A DNA stretch of 26,027 bases from Bifiguratus adelaidae (GCA_002261195.1 MVBO01000180.1:1-26027); one strand, 5' to 3'. Shown: positions 1-11,339, counted from the stretch's first letter. Program-made: numbers and translations. Notes: a model not told the origin generated them from the sequence alone.

Positions 1-51
1 TCATCACCAAACTACCGCCCGCCCATCAATTTCTTCTTCTCTATATCCTAG

Positions 52-1676
52 ACCTCATGGCTGTTTTTGCTGCCCAAGCAAAAAATAATCGCATGACCAT
101 CTCTAATCTAGCCTCCGTCTTTACCCCCGCCATACTCGCTCATCCAGATCACGATATGCAACCAGGAGAGTATCGACGCAGCCAACGAGTGATTGAATTC
201 ATGTTGGAATTTCAAGGCTGCTTCACCATGACCAATGAAACCGTTCAGGCAACGAAACTCTCTATACTCAATCAAGAATTATCTGGACCCATAAGCGTGG
301 ATCGCGTCTGGAGTCAACATGGTCAACAGACGTTGCCGAGTGCATCTGATCGTATCATGGCCGAACAATTGGCTAGACAAGTCAAGGCCGCAGAAGGCAA
401 AGGCAAGGAAAGTCCAACGAAGCGTCTTACAGTAGCCTCGTCAAGCGAGCAAAAAGCCATCCAACAGCCTATACAAATCGTGGTGGCAAACAATACACCC
501 GGACCAACCACTACACTGTCATCGCCTCGATCTCCAAGATCGACCATCAGCGCCGAATTCTTCCATCCCATCGTCCTGCCTTTACATATTCCGCCATCGA
601 GACGCAAAGATTCGGCCCTCTCCATGGGCGGTGAACGCGAGGGTGGTGTGGCATTAAGGCGGGCTAAAACCATGCCATCCAAGGTCTATCGACACAAACC
701 AGAACGCGATTTGCAAGTCGTTCATCTTGCCCGCTATACCTATGTCGAAAGAGCCAACACCTGTGAGTAAACACATGTGCCTCTGTGAGCTTGATTTGAC
801 GCCTTGTTAGCTCGCAAAATGGAGAAACCGATGCCGATGCGTTCCATGACCGTACCCAGTCGTCGACCGCGAGAGGCTTCTCGTTCAGAACGGAAAGAAC
901 AAGATGAAGAGGCGGCTGGAAAAGATATTGGAAAGAAATCAATGGAGACGAGTGACGATTCACGGGCTTCTCCAGAAGAGCATCGAGAGTGGGGTCAATC
1001 GCCTCCTACACAGAGCGTTGCCTCATCTGGATATCGATTCATTGGCGTTACAGAGGCCACGAGCTCTTCGAGTAGTGCACATACCTCTCCAAGTGCGGTA
1101 AAAAGCGGACTTGTTGGTCAAGGTAATCGTCAGACAGGCTTCAACAGCACGACAACCCTCAGTTCTACCCATTATCCATCGTCCTTGAGTGCCGCCATGT
1201 CCAAGCAACCGTATGCGGAAATCAAGGATGCGGGGGAAGATGTACCGCCTAGTCCAGATAATCGATTGCCTAGTGGTATCAGCCTCGGTATCCAAAAGGC
1301 ATCTGCAAGGCACGCACGGTCTCAATCCCAATCTAATACGCCATCCAAACCATTTCCTCCGTCAACACCATCCACCACCGGCAGTCCTCTAAACAAGGGT
1401 CTTCGACGACTCTCGTTCATCTTTAACCCCTCTCCTGTTCGCACAGATCAAGTATCGTTAGGTCCAAAGCGTGAACTCCAAGAAGATATTCTATCGGCAC
1501 CCATGCAAGGCAACTCACCTCGTTCCATCCTAAGATCATCCACCTCCTCCCCTCTTCCTACCTCTCCCGTGGCTGGATCTCCAACCGGTGTAGCAGGATT
1601 TAAAGGTTTTTTACATTCTCTCGGTCGAGGGACTCAAGTACGTCGTACGAGCGGTGGTTCATCCCCCCTATCTTAA
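52..1676 (+). CDS. RhoGAP protein, Sac7/Bag7 type (3' part of gene)
   Basis: GTPase-activating protein for Rho-family GTPases, expected to act in cell-wall and actin signalling. Only the 3' part is in the window. A pyrimidine tract and acceptor end at 51, so the visible coding sequence begins in an exon at 52. Exons are 52-762 and 811-1676, with a 48-nt intron and a phase-1 junction, giving about 524 visible residues. The first 50 residues match the end of a RhoGAP domain: NNRMTISNLASVFTPAIL, then HPDHDM and a QRVIEFML helix. This HP(D/S)H(D/E)M pattern is typical of the Sac7/Bag7/Rga8 branch. The rest is a long Ser/Pro/Thr-rich tail with no fold that I recognise, apparently disordered, containing many SP and TP sites that could be phosphorylated. 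The arginine-finger part of the domain lies upstream of the window. Its 3' end faces the small minus-strand gene at 1804-2100. Confidence 0.85.
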
Positions 1677-1803
1677 TCTCTTATACCATGCACAAAAAAG
1701 TTACAGCGCCATAGAGCGTTTTTTTTATTACTCGCTGTATACAAATGTCATACAAGGCTCAGCCAAACATGACACGACACGACTCGTGCACCGCACAAGT
1801 ACA

Positions 1804-2100
1804 TTAATTTTGATGGCGATGTGAAAAAGAGAGTTGCTCTCGTGGTTCTACCGGCTCTGTCGATAAACCAGACCTAGCCATCTGTTCTTCCATGTATGAC
1901 CTCAGTCGACGAGAATATTGCTCCTTGGCTTGTCGGATACGTTGAGGATCTGGATAGGCATGTAGAGCTTGAAGATGGATATCGGCCGTTGAAAGAGGAG
2001 GACTTGGGTCCGTGTTCATGGCTGTGGTGTTCGTGGCTGTAGGTGGAGATATGGGTGAGGCACTACTATCACTGGCACTACTCTGCTTGCTCGTCGACAT
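1804..2100 (-). CDS. Small unknown protein, 98 aa
   Basis: Single-exon open frame of 98 codons on the minus strand with an ATG at 2100 and TAA at 1804-1806. I do not recognise the family. The first half is Ser/Thr/Pro-rich and looks disordered. Residues about 45-78 look like a real folded or helical segment, rich in charged and aromatic residues (ALHAYPDP, RIRQAKEQYSRRLRSYMEEQ), which could form one amphipathic helix. The end is again polar. No signal peptide, membrane segment or cysteine pattern is visible. It is convergent with the RhoGAP gene (127 bp between stops). The uneven composition, with a compact conserved-looking helix inside a low-complexity protein, is why I keep it as a gene, but homologues in other fungi are needed to be sure. 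Confidence 0.5.
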   Translation of the reverse strand: MSTSKQSSASDSSASPISPPTATNTTAMNTDPSPPLSTADIHLQALHAYPDPQRIRQAKEQYSRRLRSYMEEQMARSGLSTEPVEPREQLSFSHRHQN

Positions 2101-2646
2101 ACGTGTGTGAGTGATAAAGAAGAAAAAGCTCTATATGTATCATTCAGAATCCAAACTAAATGTCTAGCGCACCTTGTGTCTGCGGCCGAACAATACCATT
2201 CCTTTTATGGAAGTCAACATCAAGCTTAAATAAACGCCGTCACTCGAGACATATTACGTTTTTGCCTGGAGCCATGCCATTGTTCTTAGGATCACATGGG
2301 GATACCTGCCCGGTCGCAAGGTGGCATATCTCTTTAGGTTAGCTTGGAATAGATGGAATGTACGATCGACTTGGCCAATGATGGTAAGCGATGCATCCCG
2401 ATCAAGGCATGTGTGGCCAAAACTGAAAGACACCAAAGACACCGGTGTTTGAAATCCACTCTGGTGGGCAGACATATAAAGTTAAGGGTAAGGTTGAACA
2501 CTCCTCGGGTGTTATTAGTGTGAGGAAAACTCTACAAACCAAAAAAGCATGTAACAGAAAGGGTAAAAGTCATAGACAAGTGTAAAGCGTAAATAGTTAT
2601 CCCATAATGTGCAATCGTGTGCAACGATAGCATCCACGGCGTGGTT
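2101..2646. other. Intergenic region, no gene seen
   Basis: About 545 bp between the small gene and RAS. Both neighbours are on the minus strand, so this should hold the promoter of the small gene and the 3' UTR and terminator of RAS. Two open frames of 60 and 73 codons occur (2160-2342 plus, 2254-2475 minus), but neither shows recognisable protein character. I see no RNA gene or repeat. Confidence 0.5.
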
Positions 2647-3565
2647 TTACATCAATGAGCAGCAGCAGCCCCCTGAGTGATTTCCATCCTCTACACCAAA
2701 ATCTTCGCGGCCATATCCCGGACCAGCTGCTCCGGATCGTGGATCGAGCTCCTTGTTAAATCGTCGAATCTCACGCACAACGTTGTAGAAGGCTTCATCG
2801 ACATTTATACGTTGCTTGGCAGATGTCTCGATGAAGGTGCATCCAAAGGATTTGGCGAGATCTCTGCCCTCTGTAACAAGGCATGATGAGGTCTATTCCT
2901 TTCAGAGAAAAAAAGCACGACTTACCCTGGCTTGACACCTGCCTGTCTTGCTCTAAATCGCATTTGTTCGCGATAAGGACCATGGGGAAGAAGTCTCTGT
3001 CCTTCACGCGTCTTATTTGTTGATAAAAGGTGCTGATTTCGTCAAAGGAGTTGCGGGAAGTGATGCTGTAAACAAGGAGAAAGCCTTCACCATTTCGCAT
3101 GTATTGCTCACGCATGGCGGAGTATTCTTCTTGCCCAGCCGTGTCCAGAACATCCAGCAGTGCAGTTTCGCCGTCGATCACACATTGCTTTCGATATGAG
3201 TCTGTAGCAAGGCGAAGAGATGAATCAGGTCGGTTGACATTGGGCAGAAGCTTAGCCATCACAAACTCACCTTCAATCGTGGGGTCATATTCATCCACAA
3301 AGTGGGATTGGATGAATTGTATCGTGAGAGCGGATTTACCCACACCTGTTGAAACCGGTAGAGTGAGCCTACATCCACGCAAACGCAGACCCATGCGCGC
3401 TTGACAAACCTGCGCACTATATACCCAGCACGAGCATGTTCCAACCTGGACAACCAGGGTATAGCGCGCACAGTTGACGCAACAAGAGAGGGCAACCAGC
3501 TACTTACCACCACCACCGACCATCACCAACTTGTATTCACGTAAAAAGGATGCTTTGGCAGCCAT
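2647..3565 (-). CDS. RAS1: Ras GTPase (Ras1-like), 210 aa
   Basis: Small GTPase that controls growth, morphogenesis and mating/cAMP or MAPK signalling at membranes. Four exons: 3508-3565, 3271-3345, 2926-3201 and 2647-2870; introns of 162, 69 and 55 nt. The spliced product is 210 residues, close to the usual Ras length. Visible motifs are the P-loop GGGGVGKS (17-24), switch I/effector loop [11 protein letters not shown] (37-47), [15 protein letters not shown] (64-78), NKCD (123-126) and ETSAK. Residues equivalent to human G12, G13 and Q61 are all wild type (G19, G20, Q68), so this is a normally cycling GTPase. The C terminus is GGCCCSLM: a CAAX box CSLM, with terminal Met favouring farnesylation, preceded by two cysteines that could be palmitoylated. 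The first intron splits the P-loop codons. Divergent from the L1-domain gene at 4142. Confidence 0.95.
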
Positions 3566-4141
3566 GACTGAAGGGTTTGATGCAAAGGGTTGTCTTTAGA
3601 ATGCAGTATACACGATGAAAGGGCAAACTAACTACGAGTTCCAGAGGCTCAGTAACAGCCGAGTATTAGGCAATGCGTAGATGCATCCCTCGCATCCACC
3701 ATGCCGTGCTCACCTTCGAGATGAACCTACCTGATGAACTGGTATCAACAATCCTCGAACCTCGCAAATTCACCTCGAGTTGGGAAGCGCAACAGAGAGG
3801 AGTCACTATACGATAGAGACGTTGTGCTTTGCTCAACAACAGATGCTTCTCAAACGCAGAGGTCCTCAAGCGTGACAAGACCAAGGGCTCAATTTTCGAT
3901 GTGGTGTGACACCATTGTGCAACGCTGCAAGCAACTCTTTGGCTTGCAAGGTGGATGGCATGGTGTGTATGGAGAGAGGAGAGTGAATAGAGCGAGTCTA
4001 TGATAGCCATGGTGATGCTCTAGGCACTCAATGGGTCATTCATGAGGTTATAGACGCACTGTACTAAAGTGCTAAATATAAGCCACTCTGCTCTTTTGGA
4101 GGTCTCTATTTTTTCTTTTTCCTCTCTCACTCTCTCGCGCC
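3566..4141. promoter_or_regulatory. Divergent promoter region of RAS and the L1-domain gene
   Basis: 576 bp separate the two start codons, so both 5' leaders and promoters must lie here. On the plus side an AAATATAAG TATA-like box lies at about 4075-4083. It is followed by a long pyrimidine run (about 4104-4138, mostly C and T) directly before the ATG at 4142, a common feature upstream of strongly expressed fungal genes. Open frames of 89-116 codons in this interval overlap one another on both strands, lack recognisable motifs, and I treat them as chance. On the RAS side no clear TATA box is visible. Confidence 0.4.
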
Positions 4142-5187
4142 ATGGCCAATATGCTGGACGAGAAACAGGTGAGTTGCTGGTGTAGAGGGCATAGAGACTT
4201 GTACTTATCGAGATATATAGGCGCATAAGGCGGTAGCGGCGCTCATTAAGCATGTGACCGAAGGGTCGAAGAAGAATGAGCTGTTTGAAGAAGCATCGTA
4301 TGTTTGGTTGCTCATTGCGACAAAAAAGATTTCTGAATCGAATCGCAAGCCTGCGCGGATGTAGGTGCAAGCATCGTCATGTGTGGACACGTTGACTCAC
4401 CTTGTTGCGTTACATAGACCTCTCAAACACTCACTTTATGGAAAAGGCTCAGAAGTATGTCTCTTCACCAAAGATCCACAAAAGGATTACAAGGAGCTTC
4501 TGGAGAAGAAGGGCGTCAAGAGTGTGACAAAGGTACAGAGGGTAGATTGGTTGTAAGCGAAGTGGATTTACTCAATTCTTGTCAAGGTTATTGGCGTCAC
4601 CAAGCTAAGGGACAATTACAAGCCCTTTGAAGCGAAGCGTCAGCTCTGTAATTCCTACGATGTCTTTTTGGCTGATGATCGCGTGGTACCGCTTCTACCC
4701 AAGCTGATTGGCAAAACCTTTTTTGACAAGAAGAAGTAAGTTTTACAGACACAGAAATATCCTGCGGAAAATAAGCAGGTGTTTACCTATCTGGCCTGCA
4801 GGCAACCTATTCCCGTCAACCTCCAACGCACGAATCTGAATGCCGAAATCAATCGTGCCATCGGCTCCACATACCTTCACCCTAGCTCAGGATCATGCCT
4901 GTAGGTTATTTTGCGATGATTGGCACATGCCGATGAACTCATGATGACCTCGTAGGGCAATCAAAATCGGTACCACCACAAACACAGTACAAGAGATTCT
5001 TGACAATCTCTTGACAGCCCTACCCTTCGTGATTGACAAGGTTCCCAAAAAGTGGCGTAACATTCAATCCCTCCACATCAAAACGTCCGAAAGTCTTTCC
5101 CTGCCGATATATAATTCTCTACCGGATGAAGCCAAGTCAATCGTACCAGTAGCAGCGACAGCTAATGCCGGTACTGACGAGGAATAG
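4142..5187 (+). CDS. Ribosomal L1-domain protein, Utp30/Cic1/RSL1D1-like, 232 aa
   Basis: Nucleolar L1-fold RNA-binding protein of the family that includes yeast Utp30 and Cic1/Nsa3, which act in ribosome assembly. Six exons: 4142-4168, 4221-4297, 4418-4532, 4587-4735, 4802-4900 and 4956-5187; all junction phases agree and give 232 residues ending at TAG 5185-5187. Family features include a central block resembling VIGVTKLRDNYKPFEAKRQL, then DVFLADDRVVPLLPKLIGKTF, a KKKQPIPVNL strand and, near the end, a segment with IKIGT...VQEILDNLL and LHIKTSESLSLPIYNSLP typical of the L1 fold. The intron ending at 4586 uses a CAAG acceptor. The tail is short and acidic (GTDEE) without the long basic extension of Cic1, so Utp30-like is the better guess. 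I do not assign a symbol because the paralogues are hard to separate by eye. Confidence 0.85.
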
Positions 5188-6241
5188 GGCCAATTTCATC
5201 ACCTTGACACTGTAACATACAATGGTCTTCAAGACAAGCATCATTCACACCCATTTAGCTTGTATTACTAATGACTTAAACCAAGAGCGACGCTGAGCGA
5301 CTTTTTGATGTGGCATACCCCTTAGGAATCTGTCTACAAGTCTAGCGCCGGCATCGCCGCGTTTCGACTGTCCCGTTTTCTTTGTTATTGTTCTGATTGT
5401 CGTTTTCATGGGCTTTGTCTCTGATGGCATGTCATACGTTAACTGAATTAAGGCCAGTGAGCAACATATGGGGCTCATATCAAGCAGAATAGAAACATCT
5501 AATGCCCACATTGAGCACGTGGATCGGATAGGCAAAGTCCAACCACAAGAGGCGTTTTTCAAATACAGCGGAAGATGGCCGATTTCTTTCTAGAAGACGA
5601 GTCTTTCCTGGGCTATGTTTTACTACCATTCACTTGCAGCGTGTGATATGCAACTCAAGCCAACCTGTACAGGAAAATGACAGGAAATACCATACATGGC
5701 ACGAGAACATGCAGAAGACATATCATGGAGCAAGCTCAAGCTCATTGGCAGCTAGCAAGCCCTGAGTGAGCAAGTAGAGCGCGATCGGCAACCACGGACC
5801 GAAAAATGACCGTTTCTTTAACGAAATCCCGATATTCATTTGTGCACGTTCAGACCACATGGGAATACCCGCATGGGGAAGACCTATTCCAAATGAGGAA
5901 GGAGGGTGTAAACTGAAACGACGCGTGGCGAACGGTTTCTCGCTACCCGAACATTGGGGATTTGAGCCCCCGAAACATTGTTCCCTCGCTATAAGTTGTA
6001 TTTACCTTGGTATGGTTAGGTCCATTCTGGAGAGAAAAAGTGGAGGAGGCATACGAACGTTCTTTGGATTGGAGAAGCGCTCACTCCAGGTATGCAGCAT
6101 AACGATTTAGACGCTCCTTTCATTAGGCACGAGTCATATAACGCTCAAAGCGTGGCCCAGGGCATGGCCGATGCAGGAACGGACATCGGCTTAACATGAT
6201 CCGTCCCATATGAGATCCAAACCCGCAAAACACAAGCCACA
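5188..6241. other. Intergenic region, 1.05 kb, no gene seen
   Basis: This is the longest gene-free stretch in the euchromatic half. It should hold the L1-domain gene terminator and the promoter of the bZIP gene. Open frames at 5245-5562 (minus) and 5859-6110 (plus) show no recognisable protein signature. A local hairpin with GGGG and CCCC arms around ATTTGAG, flanked by near-inverted GAACATTG / CATTGTTC, lies at about 5949-5983. It is not a tRNA T-arm, because the loop does not fit TTCRANY and no acceptor stem or anticodon arm is found. A long regulated 5' region would be normal for a transcription-factor gene. Confidence 0.4.
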
Positions 6242-6532
6242 ATGACTGAAACACAATGGCGACGCAACCCTAACCCATACGACTCACTCCCGAACAATAA
6301 AAATCTCGTCGCCATCCCATTGGAGACAACAAGGCTTTTGCAAAACACCAATGTTTACTCCACCGACTTCTTCAAGCTCCTTTACCGATACAATGGATAC
6401 TGTCTCGTTGAGGAAGGCCCAGAATCGGGTTGCACAACGCGCGTTCAGACAGCGACGCATGGAGCGTTTACACCAATTGGAGACAGACAACAAGACACTC
6501 AAGTCCGAGAACATGCACCTACGAGAAGCTAA
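6242..6532 (+). promoter_or_regulatory. Possible overlapping upstream ORF of the bZIP gene
   Basis: A 96-codon frame starts at an ATG with A at -3 (6242), 109 nt upstream of the bZIP ATG and in another frame, and runs over the bZIP start before stopping at 6532. The bZIP ATG at 6351 has a weaker context (C at -3). If the transcript begins upstream of 6242, ribosomes starting here would bypass the main start, so the uORF would repress bZIP translation, as known for other fungal bZIP genes (GCN4/cpc-1 class). The encoded peptide has no recognisable features. The transcript start is not known, so this is inference. Confidence 0.25.
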
Positions 6533-7019
6533 TCGGATGCTGCAAGCTCAGTTACAAGAACTTTCTATACAACTTCAATGTCGTTCTCCTCGTCCATCAC
6601 CCAAATTGATACCTCAACCATTCCCACCTACCTCAGCCTCGCTTCCACCACGATTGACTGTTAGTGCCACACCAGCCTATCTCGACGTTACTCCTCCCCA
6701 CTATTCGAGTGGCATGGTCTCTCCCATGTCGATCCCGTCCCCCATGACGGATGATTACCAGGGCGACTTCCCCCCGCCTTCCATCTCCATCTCTGAAGCT
6801 CCTTCTTCCGTCGGAGGTGGTTGGTCTTCCGCTTCGCGATCCAATCTCATGTACGATATCCCCGTCTCCTCTTTTCCTACATATGATGCTCAAATCTGGC
6901 AGCAAAGTCACCAATTTGCGATATCCCCGATACCCACAGGTCCAGCCCATGCCGAATTCCTCCTAGGCAATTCACCAAACTCTACGACCATGGGAAACTC
7001 ACCATTGATCATTGCTTGA
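6351..7019 (+). CDS. AP-1/Yap-class bZIP transcription factor, 222 aa
   Basis: DNA-binding bZIP regulator. The basic region (residues 21-39) contains NRVAQRAFR, the NxxAQxxFR signature of fungal AP-1/Yap proteins, where Q replaces the Ala of other bZIPs. It is followed by a leucine zipper with leucines at 43, 50, 57, 64 and 71, five perfect heptads. The rest is a Pro/Ser-rich region (residues about 78-222) that looks like a disordered activation region. The protein lacks the cysteine-rich domains of Yap1/Pap1 (only one cysteine is visible), so redox control of the Yap1 kind is unlikely. It is short for the family and has the bZIP at the very N terminus. Single exon. An in-frame second ATG (Met15, 6393) has a better initiation context (A at -3, G at +4) and would still keep the whole bZIP, so the true start could be either. 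Confidence 0.85.
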   Translation: MFTPPTSSSSFTDTMDTVSLRKAQNRVAQRAFRQRRMERLHQLETDNKTLKSENMHLREANRMLQAQLQELSIQLQCRSPRPSPKLIPQPFPPTSASLPPRLTVSATPAYLDVTPPHYSSGMVSPMSIPSPMTDDYQGDFPPPSISISEAPSSVGGGWSSASRSNLMYDIPVSSFPTYDAQIWQQSHQFAISPIPTGPAHAEFLLGNSPNSTTMGNSPLIIA

Positions 7020-7161
7020 TGTAGTGACAATCCTAGAGTCTATCGTTCTCTACTTGTTATAAATTATGATCTACAATGACCTTGCTGTTGGTGACTCACT
7101 TTGCGTCCATTGTTCTCTGCGCCAAAACAGGTAATTCCTTCCCTGTCAAGACAGTAGAAGC

Positions 7162-10100
7162 ATGGTTATATGGGTGAGCTGGTGTCGCTTTTGCCGATCG
7201 CAAGCAAGGACACCAGTCACCTCCTCGCTACGAAGATTGTCTAAAGGGCGCCCGCTGGCAGCCTCACCAAAGTCGACCATGACTGATTCAACATCAACAC
7301 AGTATGGAGACACTGTTTTGCTCCCAAAGACTGCATTTCCTCTGCGCGCCGACGCTGTAAAGCGGGAACATCAGTACCGTGAAAGGTGTACAAGCTTTCT
7401 CTATGCTTGGCAGGTAGGTTGAGCCTTTCCTGAGAAAGTTGATCTGTTGATTCACCGAGATTTCACTCTTTACAGAGAGAACGGGAGACTAGCCAGGAGT
7501 TTATCCTGCACGACGGCCCACCGTATGCCAATGGAAATCTCCATCTAGGTAAAAGAGCATCTTTAAATCGATGCGTAGCTTAATGTTCGATCCTTAGGTC
7601 ACGCACTCAACAAGATTCTCAAGGATGTAATCAATCGTTATCAATTGCTACAGGGCAAGAAAGTGCAGTAAGTCTGGAAGAAGTGTACTGCTTGTATTCT
7701 TCTGTATCAAACACGTCTGATGCAGTTATGTACCCGGATGGGACTGTCATGGCTTACCTATAGAACAGAAAGCCTTGGAATCGCTCAAGGTAAATTTGCA
7801 ATGTTCGCTGCCGCTCGTAACCATACGCTGATGCTGAATGCTGCAGAAGGATCACAGGACTTTGTCAGCTGTGGAAATTAGAGAAGCAGCGCGGCAACGT
7901 GCTCTGTCCGAGGTGGAGAAGCAACGCAAAGATTTTATGAGCTGGTGTATCATGGGAGATTGGGATCATCCATACAAAACGCTGAGTATGTAGCTGTCTG
8001 AGCATTCTGTTGGAGCATATTCTTAACATCTAACTGACAGATCTCGACTTCGAGCTTCGTCAGCTGCAATTGTTTCATGACATGGTGGAAAAAGGTGAGG
8101 TTTAATGTCATGAATGAAGATATGAAGCCTGACAATGTAAAGGATATATATACAGACAGCTTAAACCAGTCTATTGGTCTCCGTCCTCACGGTATGCCAG
8201 TGATTTTGCTTGCAATGAATCCTCCATCTGACGCGCTTTTTGCAACAGGACTGCCTTGGCTGAAGCCGAACTAGAGTATAATGACGAGCACAAATCACGA
8301 TCCATCTATGTAAAGTTACCGGTGGTGTCATCAGGTAAGGCAGCCCATCGCTCCAAGCAATGCTGCTGAATTCAAGGTCACTGACAATTGGTCCGAATAG
8401 ACTTGCATCGGAGTTTGCCAGAGGATGCCAAAGTGTACCTGCTCGTATGGACAACAACGCCATGGACGATGCCTGCAAATCGCGCAGTGTCCATCAACCC
8501 CGAGATCGATTACGTTCTCGCGAAAGGAGGAGACAAGGAGTATTTTGTAGTCGCTAAGGATCGCGAAGGTGTTCTCCAACAGTCAGGTGCCGAATCAGAG
8601 AGCTTGGAGATTTCAGGTAAGCTATACATTGCTTAGGCCTGTTGGTGCTGAACGTTGTGACAGCTTTAACGTTGCTACAAAGTCGATATCGTCATCCTTT
8701 GACGGGCAATCTATATCCTATTCTTGCTGGCTCCCATGTTACGGCAGAATCCGGAACTGGACTTGTTCATACCGCGCCGGGACACGGTATGGAAGACTAT
8801 GAGGTGTGTCTCAAACACGGCATTCTTCCTTTCAGTCCCGGTAAGGGCTCGAGAGCATTGCTTGGTTCTTTCTCATTAACCAGCTTTGTTTCTAGTCGAC
8901 GAAGATGGCATGTTTACCACGGACGCCGGTGCTGGCTTGGCTGGAAAGTGCACATTCACGGAGGGCAACGCGGCTGTCATCGACATGCTAAGGCAAAACA
9001 ATTTGTTGTACAAGGAAGAGCTTTACACTCACAAGTATCCGTACGATTGGAGAACCAAGAAGCCGGTGATGTTGAGGTACGGTTGGTAGATTTGACTGCA
9101 TACAATATCATGAATGCTCATTTCTCTCTCTTGTAAAGGGCGACAGCACAATGGTTTGCCAATTTGACAGATCTACAGCAAGATGGTGTCAATGCTCTGT
9201 CATCTGTGCAAATGATACCTGAGACATGTAAGCTTCACCGGTACAGACAATGTTTGCAATGTTTCTCAACATCAATGTCAGCACGGCATCGACTAACGCA
9301 ATTCACGCTTTCTCGAAAGGAATGGTGTATCTCTCGACAACGAGCTTGGGGTGTACCCATTCCAGTCCTCTATGGTGTCAAAGATGGTAAACCTCTCTTA
9401 ACTTCTGAATCTATATCACACATTATCTCCGTCTTCGAGCAACGCGGTACCGATTTATGGTGGACCGAGCCAAATGACGAGGTCTTTATAGCGCCAACTT
9501 ATAGACAGGGGGAGCAGGCTTACAAGAGGGGCTACGATACAATGGATGTTTGGTTTGATAGCGGCACTTCCTGGACAATGCTTGGAAAAGATCAAAGGTA
9601 GATTTGCATCTATGCGCTTGATTTTTCGCTCAACAGCACAAATAGAGCGCAAGTATATCTGGAAGGCAGCGACCAACACAGAGGCTGGTTCCAATCTTCC
9701 CTGTTGACATCTGGTAGGAAGCAAACACGCATTCTGAGAGATAACACTCACTCACGTTTTCAATTAAAGTGGCATCGAGAGGTCACGCGCCATACGAGAA
9801 GTTGATTACGCATGGCTTCGTTCTCGATGAGCAGGGGCGCAAAATGGCCAAAAGCCTTGGCAACATTGTAGAGCCATCGGTCATTGTTCATGGGGGAAAG
9901 GTACGAGAGCTGACGGTTCATCGCAATACCTTGCTCACAAATCTACAGATCAACAAAAAGCAATCTCCTCCGTACGGAACGGATATTCTTCGTCTTTGGG
10001 TTGCCTCGACGGAGTTCACTAGGGATGTTACAATGGGTCCCACCATTCTTGGTAAGGGTTTCCCTTTTTATAGACATGGGTCTCTGAATTTCCGTCATAG

Positions 10101-11339
10101 CCCACATTGCAGAGAGCATGCGCAAGATAAGGACAACTGCACGTTTCATGCTAGGGAACTTGCATGACTTCCGGGAATCGGATTTGGTCGCATACGAAGG
10201 ATTACGACCTGTAAGTGCGAAATCCGCTCATGATTCGTGGTATTCACTCATCTACAGTTTGATAAATACATGCTCGGCAAGCTCTCTCAATTCATTATGA
10301 TGGTGGAGAATGCATACGAGTCATTTGCTTTCAACCAAGGTAAACGCGTTTATGCACTGTGGCGGCAGCGTTGGCTGATACTAATCGTCCCTGTGTAGCT
10401 GTCCAAGCATTTCACAATTTTAACAACAATGTGCTTTCGGCGACATATTTTGACGTAATCAAGGATCGTTTGTATAACGAAGCCACCAATGCTACAAGTC
10501 GTCGAAGCGCGCAAACTGTTCTATACCATGTAAGTGGCTGCGCCCATCCTTCCACATTGACTAATTTGACATCAGATACTCAAATCATACACGGTGTGCT
10601 TGGCTCCCATAGCATGTCACACAAGCGAGGAGATATATGAACACATGGGCAGCATACTCGATGATACCCACACATCCGTGTTCCAAAACCCTTGGCCACG
10701 AATTGTAAGTTATCGTGGGCGGTTTCTTCCTCAAGGAACGACAGTTGACAAGAACACTTAGCCATCCCAGTGGAACGCTGATGAAGAGCTACAAAAGGAC
10801 TTTGACGCGTTGCTACAGTTGAAAACAAGCGTCAATCAAGTACTTGAAAGCATGAGGCAGGAAAAGTGAGTAGCTATTGTCGCTGTACAGCCATTGCTCA
10901 TGCACACGTTTTCCCAGGCTGCTGACAACGTCCCAAGGAGCATCTCTGTCCATCATCTGCAATGAAAAGACCCCTGACTTTCTGTCGAAGCACGCAGGTA
11001 GGAAGCGCATCTGTCAAAGGGACAATTCAAAAGGATAAGGATTCTCACACCTGGAACAGATGACCTCTCAGATATCAACTTGGTGTCATCGGTGGAGATT
11101 CTGATAAGCGACCAGCCGGAGGAGAGTATGCACTATGCGGATCACGTCACCTCCGATGGTAAGGGTGCTCGGTAATAGAACTACATCGCAGCGCTAATAA
11201 GCATATTGCTCAAGGAACCAAACTTCGACTTGTCGCCAAACCTGCTCAAAAGCATAAATGTCCCCGATGCCGGCGTTTCACTGCCCTGGAGCAGAACTCT
11301 TTGTGCAGTCGCTGCGCGCAGGTTTTACATTCAGCATAA
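7162..11339 (+). CDS. ISM1: Isoleucyl-tRNA synthetase, mitochondrial, 974 aa
   Basis: Class Ia synthetase that charges tRNA-Ile. 24 exons: 7162-7413, 7476-7548, 7598-7667, 7726-7789, 7847-7985, 8041-8094, 8143-8191, 8249-8334, 8401-8616, 8664-8840, 8896-9076, 9139-9227, 9282-9597, 9637-9713, 9770-9900, 9949-10051, 10113-10210, 10258-10339, 10399-10529, 10576-10704, 10762-10865, 10918-10997, 11060-11158 and 11215-11339; every phase joins. Visible: HIGH motif as HLGH (107-110), [11 protein letters not shown] (135-145), editing-domain TTTPWT (280-285) and [16 protein letters not shown] (365-380), [12 protein letters not shown] (500-511), DVWFDSG (572-578), signature KMSKS as KMAKS (639-643), and a C-terminal zinc knuckle with cysteines 949, 952, 964 and 967. 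The first about 40 residues are rich in Arg, Ser and hydrophobics with no acidic residue, fitting a mitochondrial presequence. Length agrees with yeast Ism1 rather than the longer cytosolic enzyme. Tail to tail with the esterase gene. Confidence 0.93.

Noticed and set aside
2254-2475. 73-codon minus frame between RAS and the small gene
   Set aside because: No recognisable features; length is expected by chance.
3666-4010. Minus-strand frame of 114 codons upstream of RAS
   Set aside because: No domain or compositional sign of a protein, overlapped by an equally long plus-strand frame, and it lies in a divergent promoter.
5245-5562. 105-codon minus frame after the L1-domain gene
   Set aside because: No motif, no splice-consistent neighbours, ordinary chance length for this composition.
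5949-5983. tRNA-like T-arm hairpin
   Set aside because: The loop lacks the TTC consensus, and no D-arm, anticodon arm or pairing acceptor stem is found on either strand.
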